Assembly (NCBI GenBank): GCA_029855935.1
Contig: JAGSHN010000019.1
Coordinates: forward strand, 41,216 to 105,215
DNA length: 64,000 nucleotides
Origin: Candidatus Thorarchaeota archaeon
GTDB lineage: Archaea; Asgardarchaeota; Thorarchaeia; Thorarchaeales; Thorarchaeaceae
Reading direction: 5' to 3'
In this document: one piece after another, positions 8,874 through 16,607 of the stretch
How the letters are laid out: each line of letters starts with the position of its first letter
Position numbering within the stretch: the first letter of the stretch is position 1
Notes under the pieces: model-generated
Told to the model about the DNA's origin: nothing
The model's input: only the letters and a program-made list of their open reading frames with translations
Databases searched by the model: none
Program-made: the position numbers and the translations under genes

Positions 8874-10103
8874 TCACTCCTCCCTCCTCGGGTGCATCTT
8901 GTACCATTTGTTCGCCCGGACGCGCATCACATCCAGTGGGACCAGCTCCATCGTATCGTCCTCGGCATCGACTATGACGACCCTGTCGGTGCAGCTGTAG
9001 CACGGGTCGATGGCTGCAAGGATTATCGGGGCGTCCGCGAGATAGTTTCCTCTCAGTGTGTGCGCCATCGATACCCAGTTGGCGTGAGTCGGCGCCCGCA
9101 CCTTGATTCTCTCGGGCTTGTCGGTGCCGTTGGTCACCAGATAGTGAATGAGCTCTCCCCGCGGTGCCTCGTGACGTGCGAGGACCTCGTTTGGCTGAAT
9201 CCGCGGACGGACGCGCTCACGGATAGGGCCGTCTGGCATGTTCTGGAGCAACCAGCGGCACATATCGATTGCCTGCAGTGTCTCGACGACTCTGACGACC
9301 GAACGGCCCGCGACATCGCATCTGTCACTGAGGACCATCTCGAAGTCGCCAGTGTCCATCATAGGTATGTAGGCCTGTGTCGGGTCATTGAATCTGACGT
9401 CAACCGGGACATTGCTCCCCCGTGCCGTGGGACCAACGGCGCCTGTTCTCTTTGCAACATCAGTCTCCAGAATTCCCACACCCGCGACGCGATCCCAGAA
9501 GGTCTTCTCATAGATGACGACATCGCGATAGTACTTCATTCGTTCCTCTAGCCTGTCGAGACCCCTCAACAGCCTCGGTACGAGTTCGTCTGGGACGTTT
9601 CTCCGTACACCGCCAACGGTGTTCATATCATGGTGAACCCTGTTACCTGAGATGCTCTCGAGCATGTCCATCACGACCTCGCGGTCGCGCCACGTGTACA
9701 TGAACGCCGTGTCAAAGCCCACCTCGTGGAACGCCACGCCGAGCCAGAGGATGTGAGAGTGAATCCTATCGAGCTCCCAGATCAGTGTCCTGATGTACTT
9801 GGCCCGCTCCGGGATCTCGACCTCGGCGGCGAACTCCACGGCCTGGGCGTAGTTCCCGTTGTGAGTGGCGGAACAGATGCCACAGATGCGGGCCAACAGG
9901 TACAGGTTCTGGATGTGAGTGTTGGACTCTGCGAGCTTCTCCACGCCTCTGTGATTATAGCCGATGTTTACCTCAGCATCGACTATGTACTCACCCTCTA
10001 TTGTCAGCTTGAACATCCCGGGCTCCTTCAGTGCCGGATGCTGTGGGCCTATCGGGATGGACACACGCGGTGGGATGACGACTCTCTTCTCTGTGCTGGT
10101 CAC
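8874..10103 (-). CDS. [NiFe]-hydrogenase group 4-like large (catalytic) subunit
   Basis: A 409-residue protein of the NuoD/[NiFe] large-subunit family. Unlike complex I NuoD, it keeps both nickel-ligand motifs: Cys74 and Cys77 in ARICGICSATHN, and Cys368 and Cys371 in AIDPCYSCTDR. The central HSHILWLGVAFHEVGFDT and GNRVHHDMNTVGGVRR segments also match membrane-bound hydrogenases. This argues for a true Ni-Fe site that reduces protons or oxidises H2. About 38 residues follow the last cysteine; whether they are processed is not evident. Maturation genes (hyp) are not in the window. The nearest family is the Mbh/Ech-type group 4; the exact subgroup needs a tree. Confidence 0.88.
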   Translation of the reverse strand: MTSTEKRVVIPPRVSIPIGPQHPALKEPGMFKLTIEGEYIVDAEVNIGYNHRGVEKLAESNTHIQNLYLLARICGICSATHNGNYAQAVEFAAEVEIPERAKYIRTLIWELDRIHSHILWLGVAFHEVGFDTAFMYTWRDREVVMDMLESISGNRVHHDMNTVGGVRRNVPDELVPRLLRGLDRLEERMKYYRDVVIYEKTFWDRVAGVGILETDVAKRTGAVGPTARGSNVPVDVRFNDPTQAYIPMMDTGDFEMVLSDRCDVAGRSVVRVVETLQAIDMCRWLLQNMPDGPIRERVRPRIQPNEVLARHEAPRGELIHYLVTNGTDKPERIKVRAPTHANWVSMAHTLRGNYLADAPIILAAIDPCYSCTDRVVIVDAEDDTMELVPLDVMRVRANKWYKMHPRREE

Positions 10104-10104
10104 T

Positions 10105-10674
10105 CTACATCTCCTCCCTTGGCTTGGGTCCTGTTGTCTTCGAACGCTCCATCAGTCCACGCGGGTCGGACCAGTCCTTGCGCAGAGGATACTCGCCTCT
10201 TGGCCAGTTCTCAGGCAGTTCGCAGCGTCTCGGGTTCGGGTGGCCGACGGGGACTATTCCGAAGAGCTCCCGGATCTCGTTCTCCACGAACTCCGCGCCC
10301 GGTACGAGGTCGGTGATCGACGGATACTCTGGCCTGTCACGTGGGACGTTGACCCTGATTGTGATGGCGACTCTCTGGCTGTTCAGGAAGAAGTGATAGT
10401 TTGCCTGCAGCTCCTCTCCCAGGTCCCTGCCTGAGAGTGTGCCGAACTGCCACATATCGTGTTCCCGCTGCATGTACTGGATGAACTCTCTGAGCCTGTC
10501 CGGATGAACCCTCACGAAGACCCTCCTCGGCTGGACATGTACATAGCACTCGTCGACCACAAGGGCGTCGCCCATATCGGCAATGATCCTGTCCAGTATC
10601 TCATACTCCGTCTTGTGGGTGTCGTCGCGTGGTGCTGGGCGCCTCTCGGTCGTCTCTGCCTCTACACTGCTCAT
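10105..10674 (-). CDS. NuoC-like (30 kDa type) subunit
   Basis: A 189-residue homologue of complex I NuoC and hydrogenase small accessory subunits. The C-terminal signature is clear: SITDLVPGAEFVENEIRELF, then GIVPVGHPNPRRCELPENWP and GEYPLRKDW. It lies between the NuoB-like and large-subunit genes, the standard order B-C-D. It has no metal-binding motif and is structural, joining the large subunit to the rest of the hydrophilic arm. Confidence 0.92.
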   Translation of the reverse strand: MSSVEAETTERRPAPRDDTHKTEYEILDRIIADMGDALVVDECYVHVQPRRVFVRVHPDRLREFIQYMQREHDMWQFGTLSGRDLGEELQANYHFFLNSQRVAITIRVNVPRDRPEYPSITDLVPGAEFVENEIRELFGIVPVGHPNPRRCELPENWPRGEYPLRKDWSDPRGLMERSKTTGPKPREEM

Positions 10675-11201
10675 ATCTCAGCCACCTCCGTCTCGATAGT
10701 GCCGCACTCTGGTGATGGTGGTGCGGGCTCCTCAAACTCGGGGGCCAGCTGTGCAGGCTCCACTCCCATCATGTCGGCCAGCACCCTCAGGAGCTGGTAC
10801 GCACCGTAGGTGATTGCTGCTGGCTTAGGCGGACAGCCTGGGATGTAGGCCGTCACAGGGATTGCTTGGTCAACGCCACCGAGGACATTGTATGCCCCTC
10901 TGAACACTCCCCCACTACAGGCACACGACCCGACCGCGACCACATACTTCGGTTCGGCCATCTGCTCGTAGATTCTCTGTAGTCGTGGCTTGATCTGCTC
11001 TGTGACGGGTCCGGTGCACAGCATTATGTCAGCGTGACGCGGGCTTCCGACGAGCTTGACACCAAACCGCTCAAGGTCGAGTCGCGGCATCAGGGCGGCA
11101 ATTATCTCGATGTCACAGCCGTTGCAGCTCCCACTATTGAAGTGGAACACCCACGGCGACTTCACCTTCGCCTTGTTGAAGAGTCTCTTCAGGAATCCCA
11201 T
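10671..11201 (-). CDS. NuoB-like [4Fe-4S] small subunit
   Basis: A 176-residue small subunit carrying the proximal [4Fe-4S] cluster. Ligands are visible in SGSCNGCDIEII, in AVGSCACSGG and in IPGCPPKPAAITYG. This corresponds to NuoB and to the small subunit of group 4 hydrogenases. It passes electrons to or from the Ni-Fe site. It overlaps the NuoC-like gene by 4 bases, showing translational coupling. Confidence 0.94.
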   Translation of the reverse strand: MGFLKRLFNKAKVKSPWVFHFNSGSCNGCDIEIIAALMPRLDLERFGVKLVGSPRHADIMLCTGPVTEQIKPRLQRIYEQMAEPKYVVAVGSCACSGGVFRGAYNVLGGVDQAIPVTAYIPGCPPKPAAITYGAYQLLRVLADMMGVEPAQLAPEFEEPAPPSPECGTIETEVAEI

Positions 11202-11222
11202 GTGTGATGCCCTCCTTGTTGT

Positions 11223-11561
11223 TCACTCATTCTCCGGTGTATGAGACACGTAGGCTGCAGCCACAAGCGTGATGATCAGGTACACAATGACAACCAGTCC
11301 GGGGTTCGACCATGAGAGAAAGAGAACGAAGCCGATGATATCGAACAGCATAAAGTACAGGGCGTAGTTGAAGAAGTGCAGATGGAACTGCACCTTTCCA
11401 CCCAAGAACGCGGGCTCTCCACAGGCGTAGGCCTCAACGGCAGCGCCTGTCCTCCGGGAGGGTGGTGCATATGCCCTCCCCATCAGGAGGAGCATCCCCG
11501 CAAAGATGAGGCTCAGTGCAACGACCAGTATGAGTCCCAGTACCAGCTCCATGCCTACCAC
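11223..11561 (-). CDS. NuoA-like membrane subunit
   Basis: A 112-residue protein with three hydrophobic helices. The loop between helices 1 and 2 has YACGEPAF, the NuoA/ND3 pattern with its conserved cysteine, followed by FHFFNYALYFMLFDIIGFVLF-like sequence in helix 2 with its buried acidic residue (Asp). It is the first gene of the operon. NuoA is usual in complex I and F420H2 dehydrogenase but not a normal part of Ech/Mbh hydrogenases, so its presence beside a large subunit with Ni ligands is notable. Confidence 0.9.
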   Translation of the reverse strand: MVGMELVLGLILVVALSLIFAGMLLLMGRAYAPPSRRTGAAVEAYACGEPAFLGGKVQFHLHFFNYALYFMLFDIIGFVLFLSWSNPGLVVIVYLIITLVAAAYVSHTPENE

Positions 11562-11598
11562 TGTCCTGCGTGATACGGGCCGCGCGCATCAGGTCGTA

Positions 11599-11606
11599 CT
11601 AATATG
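11599..11606 (-). promoter_or_regulatory. TATA-like box of the hydrogenase-like operon
   Basis: The minus strand reads CATATTAG about 40 bases before the nuoA-like start. The six genes downstream have gaps of 21 bases or less, so one promoter can serve them all. Confidence 0.4.
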
Positions 11607-11747
11607 CTTGGTGGTCGAGGCGGCAGACCTGAGCCCAGTGTCAAGTCCTGCCGTACGGTCACAGCGTCTTCCGAACGGGCTCGACGCAGACAATGATATC
11701 TCTCTCCACGTAGAACACAGTACCCCTTGCTGGCGATGTCCCTCCCC

Positions 11748-12287
11748 CTATGGAGGCTGTTCTGCATCTCCACTCTCTAGATGCCTGCGGTAGATCTTGG
11801 CCAGCTCAATGTAGGACTTGGCCCCGACGGCAAAGGCGTTCTTTAGGGTCTCGGAGACCTCCTTGACGACCTTTCCAGGGATGCCCAACACCAGCGAGTT
11901 TGGCGGTATCACCGTGTTCTCGGTCACCACTGCTCCCGCACCGACGACACTATCATCACCGACCTTGGCCCCTGTGAGAACAATGGCGCCAATGCCCACA
12001 ACACATCTGTCGCCAATCTCACACGCGTGGATGACCGCATTGTGCCCAGCGGTGACATAGTCGCCGATGTAGGCGCCATTGCCGAAGGTGGTGTGCACGG
12101 TCACATTGTCCTGTATCGAGGTGCCCTTTCCCACCCGGATCTCGTTCATATCACCGCGCAGGACGGCAAACTCCCAGATGGAGGTGTCTTCGTCGACCTC
12201 GACATCGCCAATCAGTGACGCTCTGGGCGACACGTACGCCCGTGGATGGACTCTTGGAAACTTGTCCTCGAAGCGGTACAGTCCCAA
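11748..12287 (-). CDS. Gamma-carbonic anhydrase-like hexapeptide-repeat protein
   Basis: A 179-residue left-handed beta-helix protein. Repeating hexapeptides run from about residue 12 to 140 (SLIGDV, TSIWEF, YIGDYV, CVVGIG, AIVLTG, SVVGAG), followed by a C-terminal alpha helix. The three zinc histidines of gamma-carbonic anhydrases can be placed in VTVHTT and GHNAVIHAC, so CO2 hydration is plausible. Related proteins without this activity act as acyltransferase-like scaffolds. It is a trimer by family. It is next to, but not co-transcribed closely with, the hydrogenase-like operon (186-base gap). Confidence 0.85.
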   Translation of the reverse strand: MGLYRFEDKFPRVHPRAYVSPRASLIGDVEVDEDTSIWEFAVLRGDMNEIRVGKGTSIQDNVTVHTTFGNGAYIGDYVTAGHNAVIHACEIGDRCVVGIGAIVLTGAKVGDDSVVGAGAVVTENTVIPPNSLVLGIPGKVVKEVSETLKNAFAVGAKSYIELAKIYRRHLESGDAEQPP

Positions 12288-12374
12288 CTCTCAGCACCAA
12301 TCAGTTCACAGCCCAACGGTTCCTTAAGCTTATGTATTGCACCACTTCCATGTGAGGGTCGGAGTGATCTCACA

Positions 12375-12992
12375 TTGCCGTGGACCCCGATGCACTATCC
12401 ACTGGCCTACGTGCTCAGACGTGTTGACAAGCGTCTATCGCTCCCTGCGCTCACTGTCGGAGCTGTGCTGCCTGACGTCGAGGTGCCCATTCTGATTCTC
12501 TTCTTTCCGACCCTCCCCGACCATCTTGTACTGCATAGTCTGCTGGGCGCCCTGACAATCGGTGTGGCAATGGGAGTCCTCGTCACCCGTCTGTTCTATG
12601 CGCCACTGATGGGGCGGCTCTTCGCCCTAGACAGACAGCGTCTAGACCGCGAGTGTAGGCTGTCGCCAATGCTCGTCGTTTCGACGGTATTGGGCCTGCT
12701 CAGTCATCTCGGAATTGACTATCTGATGCATCCGTTCAACCCGCTCCTCTGGCCGCTGGTCGATCCCTATTCGTTGCCGGGCCCCCTTGTTGTCCTCCTC
12801 GCAGCAGACGGTGATCTCTCAATCGGCTTCTTCAATGCTGCGCTTGTGACCAACAGCCTGATGGTAATTGCGTGGCTGACCATATTGTTCGTGGAACGTG
12901 GTCCCAGGCTGTGGACTCATCTCTGGGTGGCACCACAGTCGGGCTATAGCAAGCCGCTCTCCGTGGTCACAGATGCTGAAGCCACAGTGTGA
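12375..12992 (+). CDS. DUF4184-like integral membrane protein
   Basis: I place the start at TTG 12375, preceded by GGAGTGAT. The first residues are then MPWTPMHYPLAYVL, which match the usual N-terminus of DUF4184 proteins (MPFTxxHxxxA). An upstream ATG at 12246 would overlap the gamma-carbonic-anhydrase gene and adds non-homologous sequence. The 205 residues contain about five hydrophobic helices and histidines in TLPDHLVLHSLLG, SHLGIDYLMHPFN. A promoter-like CCTTAAGC lies near 12322-12330. Function is unknown; related families include membrane-bound metal-dependent hydrolases. Confidence 0.7.
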   Translation: MPWTPMHYPLAYVLRRVDKRLSLPALTVGAVLPDVEVPILILFFPTLPDHLVLHSLLGALTIGVAMGVLVTRLFYAPLMGRLFALDRQRLDRECRLSPMLVVSTVLGLLSHLGIDYLMHPFNPLLWPLVDPYSLPGPLVVLLAADGDLSIGFFNAALVTNSLMVIAWLTILFVERGPRLWTHLWVAPQSGYSKPLSVVTDAEATV

Positions 12993-13024
12993 GCGAGTTC
13001 TCGGGTTGCATGCGAGGGAGTCGT

Positions 13025-13585
13025 CTACGAGGCCTGTGTCAAGGCTCTCTCTCCAGCCTTCATTCCCAGCTCCAGAGCCTTGAGATTAGTCTCGGCGAAA
13101 CGCGGCCATCGTTGAACTATCCGGTCCTTGAGTCCCTCAATTGAGACGGCCTTGGTGATGACAGAGAAGGCACCGAGCATCACCACGTTGGTCGCCTGCT
13201 TTGTGCCGACCTCCTTGTCTGCAATCCTTGTTGCGGGTATCTTGTACACCCTGACCCCCCTCGGTAGGTCCCCCTCAATCTCCACGAGGTCCTCATCCAC
13301 TATCAGGACGCCGTTCTCCTTCAGACCATCCTTGTACGACAGGTAGGCTGCCCTGCTCATCGCGATGAACACGTCGGGCTCCTGTACCTTTGGATAGTCG
13401 ATCTCCTCCTCATCGTCCATCACAACCTCGCCCTTGCTCGCACCGCCTCTGGCCTCTGGACCGTAGGACTGTGTCTGCACAACGAACTTTCCGTCGTAGA
13501 GAGCTGCGGTCTCTCCCAGTATTACTGCCATCGTCACTATGCCCTGTCCGCCAAAGCCAGCTATCCTGATCTCATATCGGGTCAT
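13025..13585 (-). CDS. korC: 2-oxoacid:ferredoxin oxidoreductase, gamma subunit
   Basis: A 186-residue gamma subunit. The N-terminal IAGFGGQGIVTMAVILGE and QSYGPEARGGASKGEVVMDD motifs are diagnostic; the domain binds the CoA part of the substrate. It overlaps the beta gene by 4 bases and is the last gene of the operon delta-alpha-beta-gamma. Together the four subunits oxidise a 2-oxoacid with CoA to acyl-CoA, CO2 and reduced ferredoxin. Confidence 0.92.
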   Translation of the reverse strand: MTRYEIRIAGFGGQGIVTMAVILGETAALYDGKFVVQTQSYGPEARGGASKGEVVMDDEEEIDYPKVQEPDVFIAMSRAAYLSYKDGLKENGVLIVDEDLVEIEGDLPRGVRVYKIPATRIADKEVGTKQATNVVMLGAFSVITKAVSIEGLKDRIVQRWPRFAETNLKALELGMKAGERALTQAS

Positions 13586-14433
13586 CGGGCCTCACTCCTT
13601 GCCTTCTCTTGGGCCTTCTTCAGGACCTCCGTGTACTCGGGCTTGTCGATATCTACAAACTCCCCACAGACAATCCTTGAGTCGTATTCGAGCTCGGCCT
13701 CGTGTGGCGGAAGTCCGTTCTGGATGTCTGCGACCTTGAGGAGGTGTCTATGCATCTCCACGCCATCACCCAGTCTGTTGCTCCTTCCGTACGATGTGGG
13801 ACAGGCACCTACTATCTCAACAAATGAGAAGCCCCTCTTCGCAATGGCCTTCTCAATCGACTTGGTCGCTCTTCTCACTTGGACTGCCGTCCAGCGTGCC
13901 ACAAAGGTGGCCCCCGATGAGGCCGCGAGTTTGACGAGGTTGAATGGCCATTCGATGTTTCCAATCGGCCGTGGACTGGTCTGTGTGTATCTCTCGTGTT
14001 CGGTGGTCGGACCGAACTGACCACCAGTCATCCCATAGTTGAAGTTGTTGAGGCACACGACCGTGATGTCGATGTTGCGTCTGCAGGCATGAATCAGATG
14101 ATTACCACCGATTGCAGCAATGTCGCCGTCACCTGAGACCACTATCACCTCAAGCTCTGGATTGGCTATCTTGACGCCCTCCGCAAATGCGATTGGGCGG
14201 CCGTGCGTTGTGTGGAACGTCCCGGTCTTGAAGTATCCCGAGACGCGTCCCGTGCAACCTATGCCTGAGACTATCACGACCTTGTTGAAGTCTATTCCGA
14301 GATTCTCTATGGCCCGGGCGACCATACCGGTCACTATTCCGATCGAGCAGCCGGGACAGTAGATCCATGGCAGCCTGTCGGTACGCATGTACTTGGCCAG
14401 CGGATGTACGAGAGTGTCAGACTCTGTAGTCAC
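13582..14433 (-). CDS. korB: 2-oxoacid:ferredoxin oxidoreductase, beta subunit (TPP-binding)
   Basis: A 283-residue beta subunit with thiamine-diphosphate motif SGDGDIAAIGGNHLIHA and the distal NNFNYGMTGGQ. The N-terminal YCPGCSIG and SGIGCTGRVSGYF hold cysteines typical of the Kor/Por beta chain. The short HTTHGRPIAFAEGVKIANPE block matches 2-oxoglutarate-type enzymes best. It overlaps alpha by 4 bases and gamma by 4 bases. Confidence 0.93.
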   Translation of the reverse strand: MTTESDTLVHPLAKYMRTDRLPWIYCPGCSIGIVTGMVARAIENLGIDFNKVVIVSGIGCTGRVSGYFKTGTFHTTHGRPIAFAEGVKIANPELEVIVVSGDGDIAAIGGNHLIHACRRNIDITVVCLNNFNYGMTGGQFGPTTEHERYTQTSPRPIGNIEWPFNLVKLAASSGATFVARWTAVQVRRATKSIEKAIAKRGFSFVEIVGACPTSYGRSNRLGDGVEMHRHLLKVADIQNGLPPHEAELEYDSRIVCGEFVDIDKPEYTEVLKKAQEKARSEAR

Positions 14434-15566
14434 TGTGTAACGACCTCCCTTATCTTCTGCAGTATCTCCTGTGGCAGCTGTGGGGTCCCCACGGGCTTCC
14501 TCATCATATGCACGGGGGTAGTCCCTGCGCTTGCTCGTACCATATGATAGAGCTGGCCCATGTTCTGCTCAGCCACAACTATATGACGCACCTCGCTTGC
14601 AAGGTCCATTATGGCCCGCTCTGGGAACGGCCATATGGTCTTGAGCCTGAGCAGTCCTGCCTTGAGCCCCTGCCTACGCGCCTCACGAATGGCCCTCTTT
14701 GCGCTGCGTGATGGAGTACCGTATGCTATGATTGCGACATCAGCGTCGTCGAGTTGGAATCTCTCCATCTCCACGATCTTGTCGACATTCCTGAGTATCT
14801 TCTCGTTGAGCCTAGTGATCAGCTCCATCTGAACGTCGTCCTTGTCCGACGGATAGCCTCTCCAGTCGTGAGTGAGACCTGTGGCGTAGAACTGATACCC
14901 CGACCCGAAGGTCGCCATTGGTGGGACGAGGTCTTCGTCTGGCTTGAAGGGAAGGTACTCCTCCGGTGGCACTGTGGGCCGTTTGCGATCTACAATCTCA
15001 AGGTCCTTCTCATCCGGGATGACGAGTTTCTCTCGCATATGACCAACGGTCTCGTCCGCGAGGACAAAGACTGGCACCCGGTATTGTTCAGCAAGATTGA
15101 ACGCCCTGACTGTCTGGTCGAACATCTCCTGCACAGATGCGGGCGTGAGAGCAATGATCTGGTAGTCTCCGTGGCTCCCCCACTTGGCCTGCATCACATC
15201 GCCCTGCTGCCCTCTCGTCGGCTGTCCAGTGCTCGGACCGCCTCTCATTATATTGACGAGGACGAGTGGTGTCTCGGTCATCACAGCAAGCCCGATGGCC
15301 TCCATCATCAGGCTGACACCCGGTCCTGAAGTGGCAGTCATCGCCTTTGTTCCTGCCCAAGACGCACCAATCACACTGGTTATCGACGCAATCTCATCTT
15401 CATACTGGACATAGGCGCCACCGACCTGTGGCATCCGGATTGCCATCCACTCCGCAATCTCCGTTGCTGGCGTGATGGGATATCCTCCGAAGTACCTACA
15501 GCCAGCACTCAGCGCGCCCTCCGCACAGGCGACATCGCCCATTGTGAACATCACCCGCTCTGGCAA
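14430..15566 (-). CDS. korA: 2-oxoacid:ferredoxin oxidoreductase, alpha subunit
   Basis: A 378-residue alpha subunit. Signature stretches are GDVACAEGALSAGCRYFGGYPITPATEI (in part), VQYEDEIASITSVIGASWAG, SGPGVSLMMEAIGLA and RGGPSTGQPTRGQQGD. The GGYPITPATE and MRGGPSTG motifs, with the separate four-gene layout, fit 2-oxoglutarate (KorA) enzymes better than pyruvate enzymes. Branched-chain 2-oxoacids remain possible. One base separates it from the delta gene. Confidence 0.92.
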   Translation of the reverse strand: MPERVMFTMGDVACAEGALSAGCRYFGGYPITPATEIAEWMAIRMPQVGGAYVQYEDEIASITSVIGASWAGTKAMTATSGPGVSLMMEAIGLAVMTETPLVLVNIMRGGPSTGQPTRGQQGDVMQAKWGSHGDYQIIALTPASVQEMFDQTVRAFNLAEQYRVPVFVLADETVGHMREKLVIPDEKDLEIVDRKRPTVPPEEYLPFKPDEDLVPPMATFGSGYQFYATGLTHDWRGYPSDKDDVQMELITRLNEKILRNVDKIVEMERFQLDDADVAIIAYGTPSRSAKRAIREARRQGLKAGLLRLKTIWPFPERAIMDLASEVRHIVVAEQNMGQLYHMVRASAGTTPVHMMRKPVGTPQLPQEILQKIREVVTQ

Positions 15567-15926
15567 CTACTCGTCCTCCTCCTTCTCTCTCTTTGCACGC
15601 TCCTGCTCGAACTCCGGGATCAGTGTCCCCTCCTGAAGCGTTCCCTTCTCGTATGCCTCTCGTGCCTTCTCTCTCTCTGTCAAGAAGATCGCCATATCCG
15701 GGCATATTCTCTCACAGAACTCGCAGTTCACACACGCATCAATGTCGCACGCCGTGACGGGATGGTACCCCTTCCGGTTGTACTTGCTCATATCGAGACA
15801 CAGCACATTCTTCGGGCAGAACTCAACGCAGAGGCCGCACTGCTTGCACTGCTCTTGGAGAATGACCAGAACCTTCTCTCTCTTTCTGGCCGGTCTTGGT
15901 ACTATTGGTCTGCGGACGGTTGACAT
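15567..15926 (-). CDS. korD: 2-oxoacid:ferredoxin oxidoreductase, delta (ferredoxin) subunit
   Basis: A 119-residue subunit with two [4Fe-4S] motifs, CKQCGLCVEFCP and CVNCEFCERICP. An unusual highly charged tail of about 40 residues (Glu/Lys/Arg-rich, coiled-coil-like) follows the second cluster. It is the first gene of the operon. A minus-strand CTTATAG at about 16018-16026 could be its TATA box, nearly 100 bases upstream. Confidence 0.9.
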   Translation of the reverse strand: MSTVRRPIVPRPARKREKVLVILQEQCKQCGLCVEFCPKNVLCLDMSKYNRKGYHPVTACDIDACVNCEFCERICPDMAIFLTEREKAREAYEKGTLQEGTLIPEFEQERAKREKEEDE

Positions 15927-16133
15927 CGCTGACTACTCCTTGCCCAACGCGTCATCGGCGGTGATGCGGAGCGTTGACCGATGGTCTTCTCCATCGGCGA
16001 CCCTCGCAGAATCCCACCGCTATAAGAGCATTACCTTGTTGGCCTGTCCTCTTCCTGTTGGAAACAGCCACAGTTAAGTTCACGTATTGTATCACCTGCA
16101 CGCACAGACAGAGAACGAGGTGGACTGTGCGTC

Positions 16134-16607
16134 TTGCCCGACGAAGAGATTGACGAGAAAGAGCTCGCAAAGGCGCTTAAGGGCAAGACGCTACAGGTAT
16201 ACTGGTATATGCTACGTCATCCCGAGCCGCTGACCGCCAGAGAGATTCAGCGTGGCACACGCCTGTCTAGTCCCTCCTTGTCAATGCATCATCTAGAACG
16301 TCTGCGTGCGCTCGGACTTGTGGACAAGAACGTCCACGGGGAGTATACGGTCAGGCGTGATGTGCGTGTTGGAGTGCTGAAGCTCTTTGTTGGTCGTGGT
16401 CGTCTGATGGTCCCCCGCTTTCTCTTCTATGCCACCTTCTTCTCATCGATAACCGCCGCACTGCTCACTGTCATCATACTCACGTGGAGCATCGCCGAGT
16501 GGGTCGCTGCCACCTTTGTGGCGCTGGAGATCCTGACGTGCCTCATACTGTGGACCGAGGCATTTCGCATATGGAGAGAACAACCTTTTCCGGAGGGTGA
16601 GGATTGA
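16134..16607 (+). CDS. Winged-helix protein with C-terminal membrane helices
   Basis: A 157-residue protein starting at TTG 16134. Residues 15-70 form a winged helix: LQVYWYMLRHPEPLTAREIQ, then SSPSLSMHHLERLRALGLV and a short wing. Two hydrophobic helices at about 95-118 and 122-144 anchor it in the membrane, so it is a membrane-bound DNA-binding protein. It overlaps the following surface-protein gene by 4 bases (stop and TTG start interleaved), so the pair is one unit. Such proteins may respond to signals at the cell surface; no ligand can be suggested. Confidence 0.75.
   Translation: MPDEEIDEKELAKALKGKTLQVYWYMLRHPEPLTAREIQRGTRLSSPSLSMHHLERLRALGLVDKNVHGEYTVRRDVRVGVLKLFVGRGRLMVPRFLFYATFFSSITAALLTVIILTWSIAEWVAATFVALEILTCLILWTEAFRIWREQPFPEGED

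Noticed and set aside
8874-10103. Call as F420H2 or NADH dehydrogenase subunit D
   Set aside because: Both CxxC nickel-ligand motifs are present, which complex I NuoD and FpoD lack.
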